DNA of 16,325 bases, taken from assembly GCA_002862265.1 (NCBI GenBank), contig PKCQ01000456.1, positions 1 through 16,325 of the forward strand. Reading direction: 5' to 3'. The position numbers and the translations under genes were made by a program. The notes under the pieces are model-generated. The model ran no database searches and was not told where the DNA came from. It saw only the letters and a list, made by a program, of their open reading frames with translations. Shown one piece after another: positions 1 to 6,921 of this stretch (position 1 is its first letter; each line of letters begins with the position of its first letter). This DNA is from Planctomycetaceae bacterium. GTDB taxonomy: Bacteria > Planctomycetota > Planctomycetia > Pirellulales > Pirellulaceae.

Positions 1-163
1 ATGTGAAAATCAAAGAAAATCGACGAAAATCTGGGAAAATCAACGAAAATCGATTAAAATCGACGAAAATCAACGAAAATCTACGAAAATCTAAGAACGA
101 AAATCGTCGAAAATCTGTGAACATCTGTGAAAATTACGAAAATCTATGAAAACCGACGAAAAT
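1..163. repeat. Degenerate 10-bp tandem array with phased A-tracts
   Basis: About 16 units of consensus CNNCGAAAAT run head to tail and reach the left edge, so the array may continue outside the window. The A4 tracts begin at 6, 16, 26, 36, 46, 56, 66, 76, 86, 100, 110, 130, 139, 149 and 159, with one degenerate unit at 120. Spacing is 10 bp except for one insertion (14) and one deletion (9). The variable bases are mainly the second and third of each unit. Phasing near one helical turn is the classic pattern for intrinsically curved DNA (established knowledge); curvature here is inferred. On the minus strand it reads as repeated GATTTTCG. It is not coding in any convincing way. Confidence 0.9.
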
Positions 164-166
164 CCC

Positions 167-183
167 TTGTACGTTCGGTACAA
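167..183. repeat. Short perfect hairpin at the array boundary
   Basis: TTGTAC and GTACAA form a perfect 6-bp stem around a 5-base loop (GTTCG), starting three bases after the last repeat unit. It may mark the end of a repetitive element together with the GC-rich hairpin that follows. Function unknown. Confidence 0.55.
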
Positions 184-204
184 AAATGGAGGGGGACCCC
201 CATT
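181..204 (-). terminator. GC-rich hairpin followed by five T on the minus strand
   Basis: AATGG(A)GGG pairs with CCCCCATT with one bulged A and a 3-base loop. Read on the minus strand the stem ends in TTTTTG, the form of an intrinsic terminator for leftward transcription. No credible minus-strand gene lies to its right, so it may instead be part of the repetitive element or protect an RNA end. It also overlaps the only ATG (186) of the short plus-strand frame, which could hide that start from ribosomes. Confidence 0.45.
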
Positions 205-356
205 GCCATAAAGATGTTGCACAGTCACCTGCAAGACGGTTGCCTGAACGAATTCGCAAGCAGATGCAGTCTCGGATGGTAGAGCAGTTCTTGCCCAGTT
301 ATCGTGACCGAATTCAGTCCTACTTCGAATCCTTGCTTCGAGAGGACAGCCGGTAG
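186..356 (+). CDS. Short frame (56 aa), possible 3' remnant of a longer gene, overlapping the next start
   Basis: This frame ends in a TAG whose last base is the first base of the GTG start of the downstream gene, an arrangement typical of translational coupling. From about residue 14 onward the product is rich in Arg, Glu and Gln with well-spaced hydrophobics (RLPERIRKQMQ, then FLPSYRDRIQSYFESLLREDS), as in the C-terminal helices of a real protein. The first residues are encoded by the GC-rich hairpin, there is no Shine-Dalgarno before the ATG at 186, and the frame is closed upstream by TGA at 147-149. I read it as either a tiny gene or, more likely, the 3' end of a longer gene of this operon whose 5' part was lost where the repeat element now lies. 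Family not identified with certainty. Confidence 0.5.
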   Translation: MEGDPHCHKDVAQSPARRLPERIRKQMQSRMVEQFLPSYRDRIQSYFESLLREDSR

Positions 357-1480
357 TGGGAATGCAGCTTAACAACACGCAGGCGTGCACTGGTCTCCGA
401 AGTGTTTTCTTTGCCCGACACCCTGTTTCTATAAATCGGCGTCACGCACTACAAGGGAGCCTTGGACTGCTAGCAGCTGCCCGAGGGATCTACGTGCCGG
501 TGGCTGCTGCGGAAGATCTACTGCCTCGCACTGACCTCGACAAGCTGTACGACCACGATGTGGATCTAGCTATTCGACGTGGTCTTGACTATCTGATGAA
601 GAGCCAGAAGGAGGACGGTACTTTTCAGTCGCGCGAGCAGGGCCGCTGGGTGGGCGTGGTTTCGTTGGTTGGTCTAGCCTTTCTAAGTCGCGGAGTGCGC
701 TGTGGGTTAGGGCGTGCCGGTCAAACGCTTCAGAGGGCTGGCGAGTACGTTTTATCTCAGGTGCAGGCAAGCGGTTTTATTTCAGCGGCAGGGCAGACAA
801 GTCATGGTCCAATGTACGATCACGGCTTCGGGACTTTATTTCTCTCTGAGCTATACGGTATGGCGCCGCAGCTCGAGATTCGTCCGAAGCTTGAGAAAGC
901 TGTGCGTTTGATCGCGCGGACGCAGAATAAGAGCGGCGGCTGGCGCTACAATCCCGCGCCGCCAAGTCAAGCTGATCTGTCTGTGACTGTTTGCCAAATG
1001 ATGGCTTTACGCGCCGCAAGAAATGCTGGTTTTGGCGTTCCGAAACAAATTATTGATCGTTCTGTAGATTACGTTCGACGCAGCCAGAATCCGGATGGCG
1101 GCTACATGTACCAACTTTCTGGTGGGGCAAGTAGATTTCCTATTACGGCTGCTGCGGTGGTTGCCTTGTATAACGCAGGTATTTATGAGGGGCCGGAAAT
1201 CGAGGCAGCGAAGAAATTCTTAGAAGGGAATGCTGCGGGAAATATGCGTGTCGAGCGCAATAACTTTTACTTCTATGCCCATTACTATTCGGCTCAAGCG
1301 TTTTGGCATCGTGGCGGTAAAGCTTGGGAGAACTGGTATGGGGAATTGAAAAAAGCTTTGCTCAACTCGCAAAAGCAACAGGGAAGTTGGTTTGATTTCA
1401 ACAGTGCGGAGTACGGAACAGCAATGGCATGTTTGATTCTTAATATGCCGCGAACCGTTCTTCCGATTTTTCAGAAATAG
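356..1480 (+). CDS. Exported prenyltransferase/squalene-oxidase-repeat protein
   Basis: A 374-residue protein built from alpha/alpha-barrel repeats of the squalene-cyclase/prenyltransferase type. Four repeat signatures are visible: SQKEDGTF (83-90), TQNKSGGW (189-196), SQNPDGGY (243-250) and SQKQQGSW (338-345). The DHGFGT segment (155-160) and the helix after DLSV (207-210) also fit this group. The N-terminus carries a twin-arginine-like signal (NRRHALQG, RR at 28-29) followed by a hydrophobic stretch and an AAA-E cleavage-like site near 52, so export by Tat is likely. The GTG start at 356 was chosen because GAGAGG lies 10 bases upstream and the start overlaps the preceding stop; an ATG at 362 is the alternative. 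No cyclase DXDD motif is seen, so terpene cyclase activity is unlikely. It is the first of three closely spaced genes for exported proteins. Catalytic function unknown. Confidence 0.88.
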   Translation: MGMQLNNTQACTGLRSVFFARHPVSINRRHALQGSLGLLAAARGIYVPVAAAEDLLPRTDLDKLYDHDVDLAIRRGLDYLMKSQKEDGTFQSREQGRWVGVVSLVGLAFLSRGVRCGLGRAGQTLQRAGEYVLSQVQASGFISAAGQTSHGPMYDHGFGTLFLSELYGMAPQLEIRPKLEKAVRLIARTQNKSGGWRYNPAPPSQADLSVTVCQMMALRAARNAGFGVPKQIIDRSVDYVRRSQNPDGGYMYQLSGGASRFPITAAAVVALYNAGIYEGPEIEAAKKFLEGNAAGNMRVERNNFYFYAHYYSAQAFWHRGGKAWENWYGELKKALLNSQKQQGSWFDFNSAEYGTAMACLILNMPRTVLPIFQK

Positions 1481-1492
1481 TCGAAGCCGATC

Positions 1493-3025
1493 ATGCAAAA
1501 GATAGTTTTATATCGGACGCTAGCGTTTCTCGTTGCTAGTATTTTCGGCAGCCCTGTGTTGAGCCAGCCTGCGTCGGGACTCGCGTCGCATTCGTTTGAT
1601 TTGGTAGTGCCGACTGCAAATATCAGATCGCAAGCTACCTTGAGTGCGACTCAATTGCAGATTCGCGGCTCTGATGGATCGGTGACCGTTTACACACGAA
1701 GTCAGCAGCATGATTCGGTGGATGGAAAGTGGTTGGGGTATTACAGTGTTGCTGCACGGCAGATTATTCGTTGGCCGAGCTCTAATTCGGGTGGCCTCGA
1801 GATTGGTTCCAAAGTTGCAGGCCGAGTTGCGTATCGTCCCAGCAAAATGACGATTCGCCGTTCTCAGACTCGCTCGATGAATAAACCTGTTCTGCCACCC
1901 GTGAACCCGGCCGTATCCAACCCCATCAATCAGCCAGGTAGCGCGCCGGGTCAGGTCGGCGGGGTCGCGGCAAACCTGGTGGCGAGCAAGTTGTTTGAGC
2001 TGGTGTCGCAACGTAAGAAGCTACCTTCAGCGCAGATGCTACGCATCGCTACAACCGATGTGCTCGGGGCTCCCTGGCTGCTCTCAAGAGGTTCTGGTTC
2101 AAGCTTGCAAGCGATCTCTTCCGGTTCAACGGGAGCAGATTGGTTTGCGACTCCAGTGGGACAAGGCCACATTCGCTTGCAGACCTACCGTCAAGGAAAA
2201 GTTTTTTCTTTGTCCGCCAGCAATCGCAACAATCTCGCCTTGGCGCCCGCCGCGCCCGATCCTCAGCAGCTTTGGATGGTGAGTGCTGGGTTGGGGCAGA
2301 ATCAATTCTGGTTGCAGAACGCGGCTTTCCCTGGAACTTGCTTGGCCCATAACGGGACGGGCGCACTCACCCTACAACCGCTTGCATTCAATCGAGCGCA
2401 GATGTGGAGTCCTTACGTTGCTCCGCGGGTCACTGGATTCCAGCCATTTTATCGAAGTGTGACGTCGCAGTTCGTCGCCAATCCTCCTTTGCCACCAGCG
2501 AAACTAACCTTGGACAACCGGCATCGCTACGCCTTGGTGATCGCACTGGGGGATAGCCGCAAGGGCGCTGACTTTGAGCAACTTCGCATTGAGCCAGGGC
2601 ACAGTTTAACGGTAGAACTAGAGCGTGACTCGGGTGCTACGGTTGTTGAAACCGTCGAGTACAGGACCTTGCTCGGCGGCTGGCGGACTGAAGAGTATGT
2701 CACTTCGGTACCGCCCAGTGTGCAATATGATTTGAGTGTCTACGAGGAGCATCTTCAGTCGATCGCCATCGATCGAACCGGCACGAGTCCGAATCCCATC
2801 GAAGATGTCAACTACGTGCCCAAGAGCGTAGGATGGTTACCACTTCCCGTCGGTGAGGCACTGCCAAAGGTAAGTCGTGTAGATCTGTATGCTAAGGCGA
2901 AGAAAGCGCGAAACCCTGGCGGAGTTCGGCGGCTGGATGCCGAACAATTCACTGCCAAGACCCCAGAGCGGCCGCTCGAGCAGATCTTGGAACAGCACCA
3001 ATCCGTCAGGCGCAGGAAGTTCTAA
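1493..3025 (+). CDS. Exported ricin-type beta-trefoil lectin-like protein
   Basis: A 510-residue protein with a Sec signal peptide (hydrophobic residues 9-19, cleavage probably after VLSQ near 25). The mature N-terminal part (30-115) is beta-rich and unassigned. A proline/asparagine-rich linker spans about 130-155. Residues about 180-310 resemble a ricin B-type trefoil: two QxW motifs (QLW 259-261, QMW 303-305) end repeats of about 45 residues, and a further repeat with WFATP lies near 217. Such domains usually bind galactose-type sugars. The C-terminal 200 residues (Tyr-rich, with a basic end RRRKF) are unassigned. The gene starts 12 bases after the upstream stop and ends 7 bases before the next start, so it belongs to the same operon. 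The Shine-Dalgarno is weak, consistent with coupled translation. The lectin assignment is moderate; the specific ligand is unknown. Confidence 0.8.
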   Translation: MQKIVLYRTLAFLVASIFGSPVLSQPASGLASHSFDLVVPTANIRSQATLSATQLQIRGSDGSVTVYTRSQQHDSVDGKWLGYYSVAARQIIRWPSSNSGGLEIGSKVAGRVAYRPSKMTIRRSQTRSMNKPVLPPVNPAVSNPINQPGSAPGQVGGVAANLVASKLFELVSQRKKLPSAQMLRIATTDVLGAPWLLSRGSGSSLQAISSGSTGADWFATPVGQGHIRLQTYRQGKVFSLSASNRNNLALAPAAPDPQQLWMVSAGLGQNQFWLQNAAFPGTCLAHNGTGALTLQPLAFNRAQMWSPYVAPRVTGFQPFYRSVTSQFVANPPLPPAKLTLDNRHRYALVIALGDSRKGADFEQLRIEPGHSLTVELERDSGATVVETVEYRTLLGGWRTEEYVTSVPPSVQYDLSVYEEHLQSIAIDRTGTSPNPIEDVNYVPKSVGWLPLPVGEALPKVSRVDLYAKAKKARNPGGVRRLDAEQFTAKTPERPLEQILEQHQSVRRRKF

Positions 3026-3032
3026 GTTGTCT

Positions 3033-4322
3033 ATGATTCTGCGAGCAAGCACATCGAGCTGTCCAGCATACGTGAAATGCGCCTTAGCATTGGTTGCTCT
3101 ATCGCTTTGCACGAGTAATTGGTTCAGACGCTGTGTCGGGCAGTCGCTGCATACGCGTGATGCTGTAATCGCCAATGTAACTGCTTTGCAATGGAAGGCA
3201 GCTGGTTGGCAATACGCTATGCCGGCTGATCCCAAGCTCTTTCATCCTGCCGATGTCATTCGCTGGGGAAGCTGGAGTGGCGTGCAACGCGAGCAGGCAG
3301 TCTGGCTGTCAGATGGGAGCTGGCTATGCGGCAAGTTGGATTTACTGAGCGATAAAGTCTTGGTTCGTAGCAACTGGTTCGAACCCGTTGAGATTCCTTT
3401 GACTTCACTGCGAGGTATTCTGCTGAATCCGCTGCCGTCGTTTCGCGACTGGCAGAAAGTTTCGAGCTGGATGTCGGCCGCCGAAGGCACCGATGATCGG
3501 ATTCTGCTCACGAGTGGACAGAAAGCGAAGGGCTTAGTCAGCTTTATAGAACGTGATGAAGAACCGGCGAGCCTGCAATTGGAAAAAGACGGCAAGGGCT
3601 TTTCTTGGGATCAACTTGATGTTCGCGCAATCGTATTCAGTCCAACTCTGCTAGGTGAAGTTCCTCAAAAGACCAAAGGCCAGTCCATTGCGATCAGTGA
3701 TGGTTCCTTGCTCAATACACGCGCTCCCGAACCCTTTAAGAATCGATTCAAGCTGGTCACAGACGGAGGCGTGAGTCTGGTTTCTATCGACTCTGCACAA
3801 CGTTTCTCGGAAGAGCTTCGGTATCTCAGAGTGCATAACTCATCGACGCAGTTTTTGAGCGACATTCCTGTCGCGCAGTACAAGTACCTGCCCAAGCTGA
3901 GCAGTCTGCAATGGGAGCTCGGGAAAGATGAGGATTGCTTGGGTCGTCCGCTTCAAGTTGACGGTGGTGTGGTTCCCAAAGGAATCGCCATGCATGCCCC
4001 ATCCCAGGTTGCTTTTCGCTGGGACAAGTCGGCAGCCAGATTGCTCGGAGAAGTTGGGTTTGTGGCGCCGCCGGCTGGGGGGGATGAGGTTTTAGGTGCA
4101 GTGGTTTGCAAAGTTCTCGTTGCCCGAAGCGGGACGCTGCAAACTGTGAGCGAGCTCAAGCTGCATCGCGCTGGTAATGATCAAGTGCGGAGTAGTTCAC
4201 TCGTCGATATCGATGTCACCGATGCACAATTGATCGTCTTGGTGGTTGAAGAGGGTCTGTTCGGGCAGCTTGGCGATCATGTCCAATGGCTCGACTTGCG
4301 ATTAGAAAGACAAGGGGAGTAG
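3033..4322 (+). CDS. Exported NPCBM-domain protein with three internal DGS-type repeats
   Basis: The frame is open from 2889, but the start is placed at ATG 3033, 7 bases after the upstream stop, because it gives a signal peptide (hydrophobic CALALVALSLC, 16-26; cleavage near VGQ-S, 37) and avoids a 137-base overlap. The 429-residue product ends in an NPCBM-like domain (about 275-425), recognised from PKGIAMHAPSQVAFRW (315-330) and the closing GDHVQWLDLRL (414-424). NPCBM domains occur with glycosidases and are thought to bind carbohydrate. Before it lie three degenerate repeats beginning with LSDGS, LTSGQ and ISDGS (92-96, 159-163, 221-225), each followed by beta-rich sequence. No catalytic motif is seen. 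Its partners are the two exported proteins upstream. The family is common in planctomycetes; the role is unknown. Confidence 0.82.
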   Translation: MILRASTSSCPAYVKCALALVALSLCTSNWFRRCVGQSLHTRDAVIANVTALQWKAAGWQYAMPADPKLFHPADVIRWGSWSGVQREQAVWLSDGSWLCGKLDLLSDKVLVRSNWFEPVEIPLTSLRGILLNPLPSFRDWQKVSSWMSAAEGTDDRILLTSGQKAKGLVSFIERDEEPASLQLEKDGKGFSWDQLDVRAIVFSPTLLGEVPQKTKGQSIAISDGSLLNTRAPEPFKNRFKLVTDGGVSLVSIDSAQRFSEELRYLRVHNSSTQFLSDIPVAQYKYLPKLSSLQWELGKDEDCLGRPLQVDGGVVPKGIAMHAPSQVAFRWDKSAARLLGEVGFVAPPAGGDEVLGAVVCKVLVARSGTLQTVSELKLHRAGNDQVRSSSLVDIDVTDAQLIVLVVEEGLFGQLGDHVQWLDLRLERQGE

Positions 4323-4744
4323 GTCTATTTGTCTCAATTGACCACCTATGGTGATCTTGGTATGGAACTCTAGGGCTCTCTGCATATTCCAGACTCCCTT
4401 TTCGCTTTTTGTTTTCGGTATTCAAAAATTGCTGTTTTAAAGCCGTATGCAAATTCTTCGCTGTCCCTTGCACCGGAATCTACTTTGTCAGTCGTAATGT
4501 GCAGCCACCAAACAATTCCTTGGTTCGCATCCATCGACCATCGATATTCAAGGCCAACGGTTTTCTCGAAAGCGATGAAGATGATTGGGATCGAATTCTC
4601 GGCAAAATTTTGAACAAAGAGAGTAGTGGATTTTGCCAGAATTCCTTCCACGGAAAATTGTCTCAGCCCCCGGATGAATGCCGCGACTACTATTTGACTC
4701 GGTCGCTGGACACTAAGGGATTCGTGACCTCATCCACTAGAAGG
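4323..4744. other. Gene-poor convergent stretch, possible decayed coding sequence
   Basis: No convincing gene lies between the NPCBM gene and the convergent radical SAM gene. On the minus strand a frame is open from 4729 to 4370 (119 codons) but has no ATG; the first usable start is a GTG at 4651 without a Shine-Dalgarno. Its translation (for example FAENSIPIIFIAFEKTVGLE) looks more protein-like than a random frame but matches nothing I know. No clear intrinsic terminator for either neighbouring gene was found. Confidence 0.4.
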
Positions 4745-6268
4745 CTAGCTAGAAAGCTCGGGAAGAACGGCTGTGCCATCGCGATACAGCACGTTGTAGG
4801 CACAGAAGGGAATGATGTGCCCACTGGGAAGAACGTGGTGAGTACAACACTTCATGACACGTCGAACGTCGAAATTGTATACGTCCAAGAAAGAAGTGAT
4901 CGTGATGCGCAGCATGTCTCGGGCGCTCTTGGACTGTTGTATTACACCTTGCAGGAAATTCTCAATCTCCGCTAGGCTCGGACCGTCCTGCTCCGAATTG
5001 CTGCGTTGCTCGTTCAGGACGGGTAGCGCTCCAGTTGATTCAGTTTCTGAGTCCGTCGAGCAGTCTTGGCCTGGTGTGCAACAGCCGTTGTCTCCACATG
5101 CCAACCGAGCCATGACTTGCTGCGCAAGCGACTGGGTCTGGCTTTTGGTGAAGCTGATGCCATTGGCTAGCAAATCCATATGTTGCTTGGCATCCACCAG
5201 TTTTGTCAGCGGTGTGAAGCTATCCTCTGAACGCAATGCGAGTCCCAGCCAGTGGCAGTTTGGATGCGCACAAGGTAGCGGAAAGAAGTCGTCTGCATCG
5301 AATTGATTACGAGGATCGTTCACCAAGTTATCAACGACGTCTGGAAAGGTAATTCGCCGCTCCAGTTCTTCGGGCAAGACGTGTCTGCCGCTGTAAGTTG
5401 CTGGTTGATAACTGAGCCCGGTTACCTCGGGGCGTCCCTTCGCGAATTCCAGCAATTCAGCTGGCGCTTCGTCATTTACACCGCCTTGAAGAGTCGCGAC
5501 TAGCGTTACATTTAACCCTGCTTCTGCGAGACGGTCGAGTGCTCGAAGTTTGGTTTCAAGCAATCCAGTTTGCCCGCGCAAAGTGGCGATGGCTTCGTCA
5601 CGGAGTGAGTCAAGTTGGAAGTATATCTCCACGCGCTCGCGCCGTTCCGCCAACTCGTCAACAAGCTCTCGGTCATTGGCGAAGCGGACGCCGTTGGTAT
5701 TGATCATCACGTAGTCGATGGGTTGGCTGAGCGCGTAGTCAACAGCTTCAAGCAGCTGCGGATGCAAAGTCGGCTCGCCGCCCGAAAGCTGCATCACTTC
5801 TGCTCGGCCCTCGGCCAAAACCAGTCGATCGATAGCAGCCTTAATCTCATTCAACGACTTATGCTCCTTGCCAGGTGCGCTGGCGGCGTAGCACATCGGG
5901 CAAGTCAGATTACATCCATCGGTGATCTCGATCACGCCGATGCATGTGTGCTGCTCGTGCTCGGAGCAAAGTCCACAATCGTAGGGGCAACCTTTATCGG
6001 GTTGGGTGTAAGTTTGCTCAGGCAGCTTGGCAGGCAAACTCGTTTCGATCATGTCATAGCGATTCACGTCGCTGCAAACAAAGTCTTCGCGCGTCCCGTG
6101 TTCTGGACAGGACTTGCGAAAGTAGACACGTCCCTGTCGGGAGATGATCTTCGCCTGAACCACTTCGTGACAATCGGGACAGAGGCTCTGAGTGAGTCCC
6201 AAGAATGTGTAGTCACGATGTTTGACCGCGCGTCGCCGTTGCGAAGAAGGATCTGTATCAGTGCTCAT
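4745..6268 (-). CDS. Radical SAM enzyme of the COG1964 type (Tes/MJ0619-related)
   Basis: A 507-residue protein. The radical SAM cluster motif is CNLTCPMC (C119, C123, C126), followed by LSGGEPTLHP (161-170), which fits the SAM-binding GGE motif. An N-terminal zinc/rubredoxin-like section (C30, C33, C54 in CPEHG, C65), the segment GCPYDCGLC (C94, C98, C101) with C109, and the C-terminal CCTHHVLPSGHIIPFCAYN (474-492) are hallmarks of COG1964. Archaeal relatives include Tes/GDGT-MAS, which joins lipid chains to make tetraethers, and MJ0619, linked to methylation of methanopterin. Several additional Fe-S clusters are likely. Odd feature: a cysteine-rich insert (C391, C396, C397, C403) followed by a low-complexity Ser/Glu stretch (404-430). 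It is last in a minus-strand run, 21 bases after a membrane-protein gene. Substrate unknown: lipid coupling and cofactor methylation are both possible. Confidence 0.85.
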   Translation of the reverse strand: MSTDTDPSSQRRRAVKHRDYTFLGLTQSLCPDCHEVVQAKIISRQGRVYFRKSCPEHGTREDFVCSDVNRYDMIETSLPAKLPEQTYTQPDKGCPYDCGLCSEHEQHTCIGVIEITDGCNLTCPMCYAASAPGKEHKSLNEIKAAIDRLVLAEGRAEVMQLSGGEPTLHPQLLEAVDYALSQPIDYVMINTNGVRFANDRELVDELAERRERVEIYFQLDSLRDEAIATLRGQTGLLETKLRALDRLAEAGLNVTLVATLQGGVNDEAPAELLEFAKGRPEVTGLSYQPATYSGRHVLPEELERRITFPDVVDNLVNDPRNQFDADDFFPLPCAHPNCHWLGLALRSEDSFTPLTKLVDAKQHMDLLANGISFTKSQTQSLAQQVMARLACGDNGCCTPGQDCSTDSETESTGALPVLNEQRSNSEQDGPSLAEIENFLQGVIQQSKSARDMLRITITSFLDVYNFDVRRVMKCCTHHVLPSGHIIPFCAYNVLYRDGTAVLPELSS

Positions 6269-6289
6269 ATCAATCTCACAGGAACCGAC

Positions 6290-6838
6290 TTAGATCGGCA
6301 GCCTCAAAGAAAACAGATACATGCCAATGAAGGCCAGTAGAGCGATAATGCCACTCGCACTGAGAATCATCGTCATCGCCTCACTGCTCGAACCTCTCCA
6401 AAAGTCACCAGCAGTCGCTAGCGTAGCAGGCAAGCAGACGGCACAGAAGCAAATGAAGGAAACGATCTCCATGATCAACACGAACGAAGTTGATGCAAAT
6501 AACATCAGGATGGGTCGGGGAAGTGTTCTCTCAGGATGCAGGCGAGAAACTCTCTTCTGTATCATCGGTACTCGAATTGCGCCGAAAACCGATGCGAATC
6601 CGATCATGATGGCCCATTGAAAAATGCCAAGAACTGCAGCGACCACACAAGTTCCCAGAACGGCAGCTAGAGACAGCCAGAATTCACTTGACAAATGCGA
6701 ACGCCCGCGAAGCTGAGTTTGCGAGTCCTCAGCAACAGATGGTGCAAAAGGATTCGTGTCGGCATCGATTTCAGTACCGACTGCATGAGAAGTAGGAAGC
6801 AACGGAGGCAAATCATTTGAGTTATCGTTTTCGTCCAT
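6290..6838 (-). CDS. Small four-helix membrane protein, unknown function
   Basis: A 182-residue protein with an acidic, proline-containing cytoplasmic-looking N-terminus (1-50) that includes NPFAP (29-33), similar to the NPYQSP-type motif often seen near the start of planctomycete membrane proteins. Hydrophobic segments lie at about 53-73, 74-90, 109-140 (long, with three Cys at 130-135) and 155-177. No enzymatic or transport motif is seen. The start is ATG 6838; no good Shine-Dalgarno precedes it. It lies 83 bases after the antiporter gene and 21 bases before the radical SAM gene, which makes co-transcription with the latter likely. A helper role for a membrane-acting enzyme is possible but is only an inference from position. 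Confidence 0.75.
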   Translation of the reverse strand: MDENDNSNDLPPLLPTSHAVGTEIDADTNPFAPSVAEDSQTQLRGRSHLSSEFWLSLAAVLGTCVVAAVLGIFQWAIMIGFASVFGAIRVPMIQKRVSRLHPERTLPRPILMLFASTSFVLIMEIVSFICFCAVCLPATLATAGDFWRGSSSEAMTMILSASGIIALLAFIGMYLFSLRLPI

Positions 6839-6921
6839 TTTGTCTGGCCATACGATCCCGTATTTTGCGAAGTCAACATGCCAAGGATACCACAGCCGCT
6901 GACAGATTTCTAAGAAGTAGG

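Noticed and set aside
1..163. CRISPR array
   Set aside because: Units are 10 bp with no separate unique spacers and no cas genes are present.
91..390. 99-codon minus-strand frame across the repeat array
   Set aside because: Its C-terminal part is simply the translated decamer repeat and it crosses two hairpins; it overlaps the better-supported plus-strand genes.
356..1480. Squalene-hopene cyclase activity for the prenyltransferase-repeat protein
   Set aside because: It is about half the usual length, lacks a DXDD motif and carries an export signal.
2889..3032. N-terminal extension of the NPCBM gene
   Set aside because: It would overlap the preceding gene by 137 bases and place a long basic segment before a clear signal peptide that starts at 3033.
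4409..4975. 188-codon plus-strand frame
   Set aside because: Its second half is antisense to the radical SAM gene's conserved C-terminus; no family resemblance and no ribosome-binding site.
5615..6340. 241-codon plus-strand frame
   Set aside because: Antisense to the conserved core of the radical SAM gene, with no recognisable domain.
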